Below are positions 8,558 through 16,971 of a stretch of 64,000 nt of DNA, piece after piece. The stretch is taken from positions 1 to 64,000 of the forward strand of contig JABHXU010000015.1 of the NCBI GenBank assembly GCA_018657065.1. The letters run 5' to 3'. Positions within the stretch are counted from its first letter, which is position 1; every line of letters begins with the position of its first letter. The notes beneath the pieces are model-generated. The model made no database searches. It saw only the letters and a list, made by a program, of their open reading frames with translations, and had not been told where the DNA came from. This DNA comes from an archaeon (GTDB taxonomy: Archaea > Nanobdellota > Nanobdellia > Woesearchaeales > GW2011-AR15). The position numbers and the translations under genes were made by a program.

Positions 8558-9601
8558 TTATATGACTGGAACTTTACTTAACATTTCTTTTACAACATCA
8601 TCAGAGTCAAGGTTTTCTGCTTGTCCTTCGTAAGTTAAAATTAATCTATGTCTAAATACATTTAGAGCAACAGATTTAACATCATTAGGCGTAACATAGA
8701 CATTTCCATTTAATAGAGCATGTGCTTTTGATGCAATGAATAAAGAAATAGAAGCTCTAGGAGAACTACCAAATTCAACATATTTTCCTAGTTCTAAATT
8801 GTATTTTTTTGGATTTCTTGTAGCATCAACAAGTCTAACAATATATTTTTCAATTTTTGGATCTGAATAAATTTTCATTGTATCGCTTTGTAATTCTAAA
8901 AGATCTCCAGGTTTCATTACAGGTCTAATATTATAATCTTCAAACTTTTGTAAACTAATGTTTTGTCTTAGAATTTTCTCTTCATCTTCCATGTTAGGAT
9001 ATTTCATAATAATTTTATAGATAAATCTATCAATTTGAGCTTCTGGAAGAGGATAAGTTCCCATTTGTTCAATTGGGTTTTGTGTTGCCATAACAAAAAA
9101 AGGCTTAGGTAAATGAAAACTATTATGTCCAATTGTAACTTGTTTTTCCTGCATAGCTTCTAATAAAGCAGATTGTACTTTTGGTGGTGCTCTGTTGATT
9201 TCATCTCCTAAAACAAAGTTTGCAAAAATAGGACCTTTAACAGTATAAAAACCCTTTTTTTTGTCATAAGCAGTAACTCCTACAATATCTGTAGGAAGTA
9301 AATCTGGAGTAAACTGAATTCTTTTAAATTCACATCCAGTAACTATAGATAATGTTCTAAGAAGTAAAGTTTTAGCAATTCCAGGAATACCTTCAACTAA
9401 ACAATGTCCATTTGATAAAATTGCTTCCATTAAAAAATCTAAAATATCGCTTTGACCTACAACAATTTTTGATACTTCATAACGTAGTTCATCAAATAAT
9501 TTTTGATAGTGTTTTACTTCTTGTTGAAATTTTTTATTAACTACTGGAGCTTTTTGAATATTAGAACTTGACAAATCCTCTTTTATTATATCGCCTACCA
9601 T
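8558..9601 (-). CDS. moxR: MoxR-family AAA+ ATPase
   Basis: MoxR proteins are chaperone-like ATPases that usually activate a partner with a von Willebrand A domain. The 347 residues carry a 45-residue N-terminal extension, VVGQ, Walker A GIPGIAKT at 71-78, Walker B with Asp133-Glu134 in LGDEINR, sensor 1 MATQNP, and the lid domain with EFGSSPRASI. The usual DUF58/VWA partner is not adjacent; a small membrane protein follows instead. Confidence 0.92.
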   Translation of the reverse strand: MVGDIIKEDLSSSNIQKAPVVNKKFQQEVKHYQKLFDELRYEVSKIVVGQSDILDFLMEAILSNGHCLVEGIPGIAKTLLLRTLSIVTGCEFKRIQFTPDLLPTDIVGVTAYDKKKGFYTVKGPIFANFVLGDEINRAPPKVQSALLEAMQEKQVTIGHNSFHLPKPFFVMATQNPIEQMGTYPLPEAQIDRFIYKIIMKYPNMEDEEKILRQNISLQKFEDYNIRPVMKPGDLLELQSDTMKIYSDPKIEKYIVRLVDATRNPKKYNLELGKYVEFGSSPRASISLFIASKAHALLNGNVYVTPNDVKSVALNVFRHRLILTYEGQAENLDSDDVVKEMLSKVPVI

Positions 9602-9657
9602 AAGAAAATGTAGATATAGGGTGGTATAAAAACTTTATGGATAAAGAAATAAAAAAA

Positions 9658-10479
9658 TTATTTTAAAAGTCTATTTGCTTCAGTAATTGGTAAAATACCA
9701 TCCATTTGCATATATATAACATCTGCATCAGGGTTGATACTTTGAATTGCTAAATATTGTAGATATTCAGGTGTCAAAGTTTTATCAATTATATTTTGTG
9801 CTTCTGCAATACCTCTTGCTTCAGTAACTCGAATATCTGCTTCTTTTTTAGCAACTTGCAGTTGAAACTCTTTTTGTAATACTTCTTGTTCTTTTGTTAA
9901 TTTAAGTTCAATTGCTCTAGTTAATTCATCTGGAATAGTAATGTCTCTAAGAAGAACATCTTCAATTTGTATTCCTCTAGGTCCTAGTTTACTTATTAAG
10001 TAATCTCTCATTTCAACAGAAACTAGTTTTCTTCCAGTTTCTGAATAAAAATCTTCGACTTTATATTTTGAAGAAACATCTCTTATAGAATTTCTTAAAT
10101 AAGGTCTAAGTAAAGTTTCAATGTAATTTTTTGATGTTGCTTTTCGCAGTTCAGCTACTTTTTCAGGTGTTAAATGATAAATAACACTAACATCTAATGT
10201 TACAATTAAACCTTCATTAGATGGAACAGTCGCAGTTTCTTTAATCTCTTTAGTTTTTACATCATATTTTGTTATGGTTGAGACTGGTGGAAAAGCTAGA
10301 TGAACACCACTATATAATTCTTGGTCTCGAATTTTACCTAGTGTTTTTCTAACACCAACTTCACCGTCATTAATAATAACTATTGCGCTAAATAAAATAA
10401 ATAGTGCAGCAAAAATTGCAATATATAAAAAAAATACTTTAGGAAATTTTTTTGGAATATTAATATCCATCGTTTTCAT
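9658..10479 (-). CDS. Prohibitin-like SPFH/band 7 membrane protein
   Basis: A single N-terminal helix (about residues 14-37) anchors the protein, followed by an SPFH domain with INDGEVGVRKTLGKI, the prohibitin-like SGVHLAFPP and LLRDITIPDEL, and a helical tail with ALA/GLU-rich heptads ending in AEAQNIIDKTLTPEYLQYLAI. Prohibitins form large rings that organise membranes and membrane proteases. A GGTGG ribosome-binding site sits just before the start. It may be cotranscribed with moxR, 56 bases downstream. Confidence 0.88.
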   Translation of the reverse strand: MKTMDINIPKKFPKVFFLYIAIFAALFILFSAIVIINDGEVGVRKTLGKIRDQELYSGVHLAFPPVSTITKYDVKTKEIKETATVPSNEGLIVTLDVSVIYHLTPEKVAELRKATSKNYIETLLRPYLRNSIRDVSSKYKVEDFYSETGRKLVSVEMRDYLISKLGPRGIQIEDVLLRDITIPDELTRAIELKLTKEQEVLQKEFQLQVAKKEADIRVTEARGIAEAQNIIDKTLTPEYLQYLAIQSINPDADVIYMQMDGILPITEANRLLK

Positions 10480-10549
10480 TTTTTGTCCACCTTTGAATGT
10501 TTTTTTCTTGAATTATGATTTAAAAAATATGTAATTATAAAATTAGTTT

Positions 10550-10600
10550 TATGCCTATATAAATTTTATCTTCTTATTTAGACCTCAAACTATTTAAAAC
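10550..10600. promoter_or_regulatory. Divergent promoter region between prohibitin-like gene and nop5
   Basis: Two A/T elements fit TATA boxes: CTATATAAATTT near 10556-10567 (read on the minus strand for the prohibitin-like gene, or by either) and ACTATTTAAAAC near 10589-10600, about 25 bases before nop5, which would make the nop5 transcript almost leaderless. Confidence 0.4.
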
Positions 10601-10620
10601 AAATATGATTTCTGTTGAGT

Positions 10621-11580
10621 ATGTATTTATATTCAAACATTATTGGAACTTTTGTATTTAATCAAAATATGCAAATTAGAGAAAAAATTTTGTTTTCTAA
10701 ATCAGATCTTAAAAATAATTATAAAAAATTTCAAGAAAATGAATTGCTTAATTCAGAAGAAAAACTTCTTAAAAAATTTAAAAAAATTAGAAATTTAAGA
10801 ACTGATCCTGATGAGAAATTACTTAGCAAAGTTTTTTTGGTCATGTCTGAATATGATAAAGAATTTTATGAAAATAATTTGTATGTAACTAAACTACAAA
10901 TAAAAGATTCTATTACTCAAGATCTATTAATTGTTCAAACAATTGGGTCAGTTAATGAATTAAAAAAATCAATTAATTTACTTAGTAAAAGACTTAGAGA
11001 ATGGTATTCTTATGTATTACCTGAAGTTGAAGAAATATTATATGATCACTTTAGTTTTGCAGAAAGGATAGCTGTTGATTCTCCTGAAAAGTTAATGAAA
11101 GATTTTAAACTTAAAATTACTATGGGGAGAGAATTTTCTAAAGAAGATTTAGCAGCAATTAAAAATTTAGCATCAACTATTTTAGATTTATTTGATGAAA
11201 AACAAGAAAAAGAAGATTATCTTGAAAAATTAATGGAAAAAACATGTCCAAATTTAACTGAAGTTGCAGGGTTTTTAACGGGTGCTAAATTAATGGCAAT
11301 TGCCGGATCATTAAGAAAAATGGTTATGATGCCCGCGTCAACAATTCAATTGCTTGGAGCTGAAAAAGCATTATTTATGCATATGATTAAAGGAACAAAA
11401 AGTCCTAAACATGGTATTATTATTGAACATCCTTTAATTCAAAGGGTTGATAGAAAAGATAAAGGAAAAGCAAGTAGAGCTTTAGCTGATAAAATTTCTA
11501 TAGCAGTTAAAATTGATTTTTTTAAAGGTGAATTTTTAGGAGATAAATTAAGAAAACAAGTTGAGGATCGTTTTAGATGA
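10621..11580 (+). CDS. nop5: Nop5/Nop56-58 family C/D box sRNP core protein
   Basis: It bridges L7Ae and fibrillarin in the box C/D ribonucleoprotein that 2'-O-methylates rRNA and tRNA. The N-terminal domain and a coiled coil (about 120-200) precede the Nop domain, recognisable by FLTGAKLMAIAGSLRKM, MPASTIQLLGAEKALF and the GKASRALADKISIAVK tail. ATG 10621 gives 319 residues; a TTG at 10615 would add two. The gene overlaps the next by ATGA, and fibrillarin follows two genes on. Confidence 0.93.
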   Translation: MYLYSNIIGTFVFNQNMQIREKILFSKSDLKNNYKKFQENELLNSEEKLLKKFKKIRNLRTDPDEKLLSKVFLVMSEYDKEFYENNLYVTKLQIKDSITQDLLIVQTIGSVNELKKSINLLSKRLREWYSYVLPEVEEILYDHFSFAERIAVDSPEKLMKDFKLKITMGREFSKEDLAAIKNLASTILDLFDEKQEKEDYLEKLMEKTCPNLTEVAGFLTGAKLMAIAGSLRKMVMMPASTIQLLGAEKALFMHMIKGTKSPKHGIIIEHPLIQRVDRKDKGKASRALADKISIAVKIDFFKGEFLGDKLRKQVEDRFR

Positions 11581-12113
11581 ATATTATAAAATTTTTACAG
11601 GAATCAGGAAAGCTTAAAACTCTTAAAAGAGCTGGATGGGTGAAAAAAGAAGTAAAAGAAGTAGAGAGTGTTGCAGATCATACTTTTCAAGTTACTTTGA
11701 TGGCATATTTACTTTGTCCTGAAGATATGGATAAGGAAAAAATGATTAAAATGTCTTTAGTTAATGAATTGCCTGAAGTAGTTACTGGAGATATTATTAC
11801 AAAACACACAGATAAACAAGATTTCAAAGATGCTAAATTTCAAAAAGAGCAAACAGTAATTAGGGAAATGGTTAGTGGTTTAGATAATAAGGAAGAAATT
11901 ATTAAATTATATGATGAATCTGAAGCACTTCAAACTAACGAATCAATTTTTTTAAAACAATTGGATAAACTTGAAATGGCGTTTCAAGCATTAGAATATG
12001 AAAAACAATCTGATGATATGGAAAAATTTAATGAGTTTTGGGATACAGCAAGAAACACAATTAAACATCCTAATTTAGTTGAGATATTTAATGAACTGGA
12101 GAAAAAAAGATGA
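11577..12113 (+). CDS. HD-domain protein (YfbR/HDDC2-like) with altered HD motif
   Basis: The 178 residues follow the 5'-deoxynucleotidase-like HD family: an N-terminal LKRAGW, the first metal His in SVADHTFQV, and the last Asp in LDKLEMAFQALEYE. The central signature, normally LVHDLAE, reads LVNELPE, so both the His and Asp of the name-giving HD pair are replaced by Asn and Glu. Metal binding and catalysis are therefore doubtful. It overlaps nop5 and fibrillarin by 4 bases on each side, suggesting a role linked to RNA modification or regulation. Confidence 0.8.
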   Translation: MNIIKFLQESGKLKTLKRAGWVKKEVKEVESVADHTFQVTLMAYLLCPEDMDKEKMIKMSLVNELPEVVTGDIITKHTDKQDFKDAKFQKEQTVIREMVSGLDNKEEIIKLYDESEALQTNESIFLKQLDKLEMAFQALEYEKQSDDMEKFNEFWDTARNTIKHPNLVEIFNELEKKR

Positions 12114-12787
12114 GATTATATAATCCTAAATTTCAAAATGTGTTTTCAGAAAAAGGTAAAAGAGGAATTAAATTATACACTGAAAATTTAACTCCAGGTA
12201 TTCAATATTTTGATGAAGAAATTGTTAGAGAAAAAGGTAAAGAATACAGACAATGGGATGCTAGAAGAAGTAAACTTGCTGCAGGAATTTTAAAAGGTCT
12301 TTCTCAAACAGGAATAAAACCAGGACAAAAAGTATTATACTTAGGAGCAAGTCATGGTTATACACCAAGCTTTTTTTCAGATATTGTAGGAAGACAAGGG
12401 TTTATTTTTGCATTAGATTTTGCACCTCGAGTTGTTAGAGATTTAGTATTTTTATGTGAAAAAAGAAACAATATTACTCCGTTACTAGGAGACGCAAATC
12501 AACCAAAAACTTTTGCAAGTAGAATTCTTCCAGTAGATATTGTTTATATGGATGTTGCTCAAAAAAATCAAGCAGAGATATTCTTAAAAAATTGTAATAT
12601 GTTTTTAAAAAGTGGAGGATTTGGCCTTTTAGCTGTAAAATCTAGATCTATAGATATAACAAAAAGACCTAAACAAATATTCCAACAAGTTAGAACAAAA
12701 TTAGAAAAAGAAATAACAATAGTAGATTATAAAATTCTAGATCCTTTTGAAAGAGATCATTGTATGTATGTTGTTAAAAAGAATTAA
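12110..12787 (+). CDS. flpA: Fibrillarin-like rRNA/tRNA 2'-O-methyltransferase
   Basis: The catalytic subunit of box C/D sRNPs transfers methyl from S-adenosylmethionine to ribose. The 225 residues show the SAM-binding LYLGASHGYTPSFFSDIVG and ALDFAPRVVRDL, the acidic DIVYMDVAQ, and the late FGLLAVKSRSID strand. Length is normal for archaea. It is the last gene of the nop5 operon and starts in the stop of the HD gene. Confidence 0.95.
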   Translation: MRLYNPKFQNVFSEKGKRGIKLYTENLTPGIQYFDEEIVREKGKEYRQWDARRSKLAAGILKGLSQTGIKPGQKVLYLGASHGYTPSFFSDIVGRQGFIFALDFAPRVVRDLVFLCEKRNNITPLLGDANQPKTFASRILPVDIVYMDVAQKNQAEIFLKNCNMFLKSGGFGLLAVKSRSIDITKRPKQIFQQVRTKLEKEITIVDYKILDPFERDHCMYVVKKN

Positions 12788-12846
12788 CTTCAATCTCAAT
12801 TAAACTTTTCAACATATTTTTATATCTCATAGTTTCACTTTAATTT

Positions 12847-14094
12847 ATGAAATCGAAAATTGTAGTGGTACTTACATTAATTATATTACTAGTTGGATGC
12901 ACATCACCTAAACCTGTAACTGATGATACTGGAGTTACAAATGAAGATATTGAATCTGTTGTTAGAGCAAATAATAATTTTGCTTTTGATTTTTATAGAG
13001 CAATCAATAAACCTGAAGAAAACCTTTTTTTTTCACCTTATAGTTTGTCAACAGCTCTAGCTATGACATATGAAGGGGCAAAAGAACAAACAGCGCAGGA
13101 AATGCAAGCAGTATTTCATTATCCTTCAATTGATCAGTTACGAAAGGGTTCTGCATCAGTATATAATAAACTTAATTCAAAAGATAAAGAAGTAAAATTA
13201 AATACCGCTAATGCACTCTGGGCTCAGGAAAATTTCAAATTCTTAGATGAATATTTTACAAATATTGAAAAATATTATGGAGGTAAAGTAACTAATTTAG
13301 ATTTTGCTCAGGACACAAAAGCCTCTAGAATAATAATTAATGATTGGGTTGAAGCTCAAACAATGAATAAAATAAAAAATATCATTCCCCCAGGGGTTCT
13401 TAACCAGGCAACAAGATTAGTTTTAACAAATGCAATTTATTTTAAAGGAAATTGGGTAAAAGAATTTGATAAAAAAGATACTCGTGAACAGGATTTTTGG
13501 CAAACCAAAGATTCTTCAATTAAATCTGAAATGATGAGACTTAAGGATGAAGAATTTAATTTTGCGGAAACAAAAGATGTTAAAATTCTGGAATTACCTT
13601 ATGATGGGAATAAATATTCAATGCTTTTACTTTTACCAAAAGGGAAGACAGAAAAAGAAGATTATGAGAGAAATTATGGTTTAGAGCAAGCTGAAAAATA
13701 TCTAACAAAGGAAGATTTATTAGAATTAAAAACCCAAATGACAAAACAAGAATTGTTAGTTATGATTCCTAAATTTAAGTTTGAGACAAAATATTTTTTA
13801 AAGGAAACTTTAAGTAGTATGGGAATGCCGACAGCGTTTAGTGATGTTGCAGATTTTTCAGGTATGACAGGATCTAAAGATTTAATGATAACAAGTGTGA
13901 TTCATCAAGCATTTATTGAGGTTGATGAAAAAGGGACTGAAGCGGCAGCAGCAACTGTAGTAGCAGTAGGTTTAACTTCAGCAGGTCCAAGTGGACCAGT
14001 ATTTGTAGCGGACCATCCTTTTATTTTTATGATCCAGGAAATAGAAACTGGAAACATATTATTTTTGGGAAAAGTTTATGATCCAACAAAATAA
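12847..14094 (+). CDS. Serpin, lipoprotein-anchored protease inhibitor
   Basis: Serpins trap serine or cysteine proteases by inserting their cleaved reactive loop. A lipobox (LLVGC, Cys18) implies attachment to the outer membrane face. The serpin fold follows from about residue 45: NLFFSPYSLSTALAMTYEGAK, NAIYFKGNW and the C-terminal HPFIFMIQ. The reactive-loop hinge GTEAAAATVVAV has the small residues of inhibitory members. Counting from the hinge, P1 falls near the Thr-Ser of GLTSAG, hinting at an elastase- or subtilisin-like target. It has its own promoter (TTTTTATATC near 12818). Confidence 0.93.
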   Translation: MKSKIVVVLTLIILLVGCTSPKPVTDDTGVTNEDIESVVRANNNFAFDFYRAINKPEENLFFSPYSLSTALAMTYEGAKEQTAQEMQAVFHYPSIDQLRKGSASVYNKLNSKDKEVKLNTANALWAQENFKFLDEYFTNIEKYYGGKVTNLDFAQDTKASRIIINDWVEAQTMNKIKNIIPPGVLNQATRLVLTNAIYFKGNWVKEFDKKDTREQDFWQTKDSSIKSEMMRLKDEEFNFAETKDVKILELPYDGNKYSMLLLLPKGKTEKEDYERNYGLEQAEKYLTKEDLLELKTQMTKQELLVMIPKFKFETKYFLKETLSSMGMPTAFSDVADFSGMTGSKDLMITSVIHQAFIEVDEKGTEAAAATVVAVGLTSAGPSGPVFVADHPFIFMIQEIETGNILFLGKVYDPTK

Positions 14095-14099
14095 TTTTT

Positions 14100-14978
14100 T
14101 TATTTTTCTTTTTTATCAACTAAACTCATAAAATATGCACTAATTACAACAATTAATCCACCAATAATTTCAGTTAATATTGGAATTTCTAAAAAAAATA
14201 CAAATCCTATTACTAAAGCAAAAAAAGATTCTAATGAAATTAAGTTACTAGCTAAAACAACATGAACTCGTTTAAATCCATAATTGCTTAGATAGATAAT
14301 TATTAAATTAAAAAAACCAGCAATAAAAATTACAGGTAAACTAGATGGAACAATTACAGGTAAGCCTTCTCCAATAATTAGTGAAGTTATAAAAATAAAA
14401 ATGAATGCAAAAATAAAAATAATGATACTTAATTCTTTATCATTAAGTATATTTGAATGAAGTTTTCTAGTCACATGACCTAATGAGAAAAATACCACAT
14501 GAATAAGTGCATAAATTTCTCCTAAACCAATAATTGACAAATTTGAAAAATCTTTTACAGTAAGTAAAATAACTCCAAGAAATGCTGCTGTTATCAAAAA
14601 AACTTTTTTGAATGTAAATTTTTCTTTAAACAATAAGAATCCCCAAAGGGCAGTAAGTGGGAGTGCACCAATAAATGATACATTAGCAATCTTAGTAATA
14701 TTAACAGCTTTAACAAATAATGCAACTCCTATTAAATATATAAGAACTGCTCTAGCCATTAGTAAAAGCCATTCATTTAATGAAATTTTTTTTAATTTTT
14801 TAAAATTTAAATCTTTTTTAAAAATTATTAAACCTAAAAATATGGCTACAAAAAGTCTTAAGTAAATTTGTTGAAATATTTCATAACTATTATTTAGAAA
14901 TCTAGCAAATAAACCCATAACAGCAAAGCAAAAAGCAACAATAATTATTGCTAAGAGACCTTTTTTATCTGTTTTCAT
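14100..14978 (-). CDS. DMT-superfamily permease (EamA family)
   Basis: The 292 residues fold into ten hydrophobic helices as two EamA repeats of about 140 residues. Signs of the family are FIGALPLTALWGFLLFKEKF at the end of the first repeat and LISLESFFALVIGFVFFLEI in the second. Such proteins export or import metabolites; the substrate cannot be told. It is convergent with the serpin gene, 5 bases apart. Confidence 0.88.
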   Translation of the reverse strand: MKTDKKGLLAIIIVAFCFAVMGLFARFLNNSYEIFQQIYLRLFVAIFLGLIIFKKDLNFKKLKKISLNEWLLLMARAVLIYLIGVALFVKAVNITKIANVSFIGALPLTALWGFLLFKEKFTFKKVFLITAAFLGVILLTVKDFSNLSIIGLGEIYALIHVVFFSLGHVTRKLHSNILNDKELSIIIFIFAFIFIFITSLIIGEGLPVIVPSSLPVIFIAGFFNLIIIYLSNYGFKRVHVVLASNLISLESFFALVIGFVFFLEIPILTEIIGGLIVVISAYFMSLVDKKEK

Positions 14979-15055
14979 TAAAAAATATGAATCAATGGAA
15001 ATATATAAACCATTGCAACTAAAGTCTTATAAATTAATTTCAATTTATTCTTATT

Positions 15056-16258
15056 ATGCAACCATGGACAACAAAATATCTTCCTAAAAATACGAATGGT
15101 ATTCAAGGACAAAATAAAGCAGTTGAATCTTTAAAATTATTTTTAGATAATTTTCCTAAACAAAGAGCTGCGCTTTTATATGGTCCTCCTGGATGTGGGA
15201 AAACTTCTTTAGCACATGCTGTAGCAAAAGAAAGAGATCTGGAATTAATTGAAGTAAATGCTTCAGATGTAAGAAATGCTGAATCAATTAAACAAAAATT
15301 AGGTCCTGCAATGTTTCAAATGTCACTTTTTTCTAAAGGAAAAATAATTTTAGTTGACGAGATTGATGGAGTTTCAGGAAATAAAGATCGAGGAGGTCTT
15401 TCTGCATTAAGAAAACTCAATGAAAAAACTCAGTTTCCTGTTATTATGACTGCTAATAATCCTTTTGATAAAAAGTTTTCAGCTCTTAGAAAAAAATCTG
15501 AAATAATTCAGTTTCAAACTCTTAATTATTTGTCTGTTCAAAATGTTTTAAAGAGAATTGCGAAAAGTGAGGGAGTAGAATATGATGAGATTGCATTGTC
15601 TTCTCTAGCTAGAAGAGCTGGTGGGGATCTTAGGGGTGCAATAAATGATCTTCAAACATTAAGTGAATATAATAAAAAACTTTCAAAAGAAGATGTTGAT
15701 GAATTATCAGGAAGAAGACAAAAAGATACTATGATTAATGCATTAATGAGAATATTTAAAACAACAAATCCAGATGTTGCTCTTCCAGCATTAGATGATG
15801 TTGATGAAGATATTAATGATGTATTTTTATGGATTGAAGAAAATTTACCTAAAGAATATAAAAAACCTAAAGACATTGCAAGAGCGTTTGATAATTTAAG
15901 TTTAGCAGATGTTTTTAGAGGAAGGATTAGAAAAAGACAACATTGGAGATTCTTAGTTTACATTAATAATTTACTTACAGCTGGAATTGCACTTTCAAAA
16001 GATGAAAAATATCCTGGATTTAACAAATACACAAGAACAACTAGAATTCTTAGAATGTGGCAATGGAATATGAAGACCGCAAAAAGAAAAGCAATTGTTT
16101 CAAAAATTGCAGCAAAAACTCACACAAGTTCAAAACGAGTACTTCAAGATACTTTTCCTTATGTTAAATCTATTTTTAAAAATAATAAAGAAGAAGCAGA
16201 AAAATTAGCTAATTATTTTGAATTAGATAAAGAAGAAGTTGCTTATTTGAGTGTTTGA
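15056..16258 (+). CDS. rfcL: Replication factor C large subunit
   Basis: The large subunit of the clamp loader opens and places the PCNA ring on DNA. The start PWTTKYLPK, Walker A GPPGCGKTS at 43-51, Walker B LVDEIDG and the RGDLRGAINDLQ sensor region identify it. At 400 residues it is somewhat short and ends without the long charged tail carrying a PCNA-binding motif seen in many archaea. The gene is single and begins at or near its transcription start. Confidence 0.93.
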   Translation: MQPWTTKYLPKNTNGIQGQNKAVESLKLFLDNFPKQRAALLYGPPGCGKTSLAHAVAKERDLELIEVNASDVRNAESIKQKLGPAMFQMSLFSKGKIILVDEIDGVSGNKDRGGLSALRKLNEKTQFPVIMTANNPFDKKFSALRKKSEIIQFQTLNYLSVQNVLKRIAKSEGVEYDEIALSSLARRAGGDLRGAINDLQTLSEYNKKLSKEDVDELSGRRQKDTMINALMRIFKTTNPDVALPALDDVDEDINDVFLWIEENLPKEYKKPKDIARAFDNLSLADVFRGRIRKRQHWRFLVYINNLLTAGIALSKDEKYPGFNKYTRTTRILRMWQWNMKTAKRKAIVSKIAAKTHTSSKRVLQDTFPYVKSIFKNNKEEAEKLANYFELDKEEVAYLSV

Positions 16259-16264
16259 TTAATT

Positions 16265-16708
16265 TTATCTTGTAACCATACTTCCATCTTTTTCAAATTT
16301 GATGACATATTTTCTTATTAATTCATGGAATTTTATATATTCTAGAATTAATTTATCACCAAGTTCAACGCTATATTGTTTTAAAATATCTTTTTGTTTT
16401 TGGTCTTCTTTAACAGGATCAGGATCTTTACATTCTTTAACAATTTCAAAAGTTAATGTTATGAATAGTTTTTTTAAAAAATTACTATATTTGTCAAATT
16501 CTTTTACTTTGTTTATTCTAAAGAGTAAATCTTCTTCATAATATCTACTATATTTTTCATAATCCATTTTATGAATTGAAAGAGATACATCGTCTCCTGT
16601 GTCTAACTTTAATTCCCTTACTATTGAAAGAGGAATTCTAATACAAAGAGAATTTCCTTGTTTTACAACTTTATTTTTGAATTGAGGGAGGTTTGGTTCA
16701 TTTTGCAT
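16265..16708 (-). CDS. AbrB/SpoVT-like DNA-binding regulator
   Basis: Residues 10-50 form a swapped-hairpin AbrB domain: VVKQGNSLCIRIPLSIVRELKL followed by GDDVSLSIH, as in MazE/AbrB antitoxins and regulators. The remaining 95 residues are a helical domain without recognisable motif. No toxin gene is adjacent, so a transcription factor is more likely than an antitoxin. Two palindromes at its start codon suggest that it represses itself. Confidence 0.75.
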   Translation of the reverse strand: MQNEPNLPQFKNKVVKQGNSLCIRIPLSIVRELKLDTGDDVSLSIHKMDYEKYSRYYEEDLLFRINKVKEFDKYSNFLKKLFITLTFEIVKECKDPDPVKEDQKQKDILKQYSVELGDKLILEYIKFHELIRKYVIKFEKDGSMVTR

Positions 16709-16728
16709 GTAATTACATTGTAATTACA
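16708..16728 (-). promoter_or_regulatory. Twin palindromic operator at the AbrB-like gene start
   Basis: Two perfect copies of the palindrome TGTAATTACA lie at 16708-16717 and 16719-16728, 11 bases apart, one helical turn. The first overlaps the start codon of the AbrB-like gene; an A/T-rich TATA box (16727-16742) abuts the second. A dimeric regulator bound here would block the transcription start. Confidence 0.6.
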
Positions 16729-16760
16729 TTTTATATTTAAATCTTTCTAAAAAACTATAC

Positions 16761-16775
16761 TTTTAAATATAAATA
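16761..16775 (+). promoter_or_regulatory. Promoter of the poly-Cys leader / LmbE / cysS operon
   Basis: The TATA-like TTTTAAATATAAATA is preceded by an A-rich BRE-like stretch. The expected start about 25 bases after its centre falls at about 16793, exactly on the ATG of the first poly-Cys leader ORF, which would make that ORF leaderless. Confidence 0.55.
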
Positions 16776-16792
16776 GCTCGTACTCTTTTTCT

Positions 16793-16816
16793 ATGTATTT
16801 AGACTGTTGTTGTTAA
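16793..16816 (+). CDS. Leader ORF 1: seven codons ending Cys-Cys-Cys-stop
   Basis: The frame reads MYLDCCC and TAA, with three TGT codons in a row directly before the stop, followed at once by a run of six T (16817-16822). Position right after a TATA box suggests a leaderless peptide. It resembles the poly-Cys leader peptides that act as cysteine-responsive attenuators in mycobacteria. The operon contains cysS. See also leader ORF 2. Function is inference from layout. Confidence 0.5.
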   Translation: MYLDCCC

Positions 16817-16854
16817 TTTTTTGTCAGTGGTCTAGTTTATTCTCTAAATTTAAA

Positions 16855-16926
16855 ATGAAAATAACTAATAACTTGAGGAACGTGTATGTTTTTTCTAGTT
16901 TTAAAATTCTATGTTGTTGTTGCTAA
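16855..16926 (+). CDS. Leader ORF 2: 23 codons ending in four Cys codons and stop
   Basis: The frame starts ATG 16855 (MKITNNLRN), alternatives being TTG 16873 or GTG 16882 with a GAGG just before, and ends KILCCCC-TAA using TGT-TGT-TGT-TGC. As with leader ORF 1, the stop is followed directly by a T run (16927-16931). The DNA around the two Cys runs is itself alike (TGTTGTTGTT..TAATTTTT), so the second unit may be a duplicate of the first. Confidence 0.5.
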   Translation: MKITNNLRNVYVFSSFKILCCCC

Positions 16927-16964
16927 TTTTTCATTGATCTTTTTTTAAAACTTTTTAGGAGGTT
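16927..16964 (+). promoter_or_regulatory. U-rich termination-like tract and Shine-Dalgarno before LmbE gene
   Basis: T runs at 16927-16931, 16940-16946 and 16952-16956 resemble archaeal intrinsic terminators, which need only U-rich RNA. They are followed by a perfect AGGAGG at 16957-16962, nine bases before ATG 16972. This arrangement fits attenuation upstream of the first structural gene. Confidence 0.45.
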
Positions 16965-16971
16965 ACTTAAA

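Noticed and set aside
16265..16708. Toxin-antitoxin system
   Set aside because: The AbrB-like protein has no adjacent toxin gene on its strand, and its C-terminal domain is larger than in MazE-type antitoxins.
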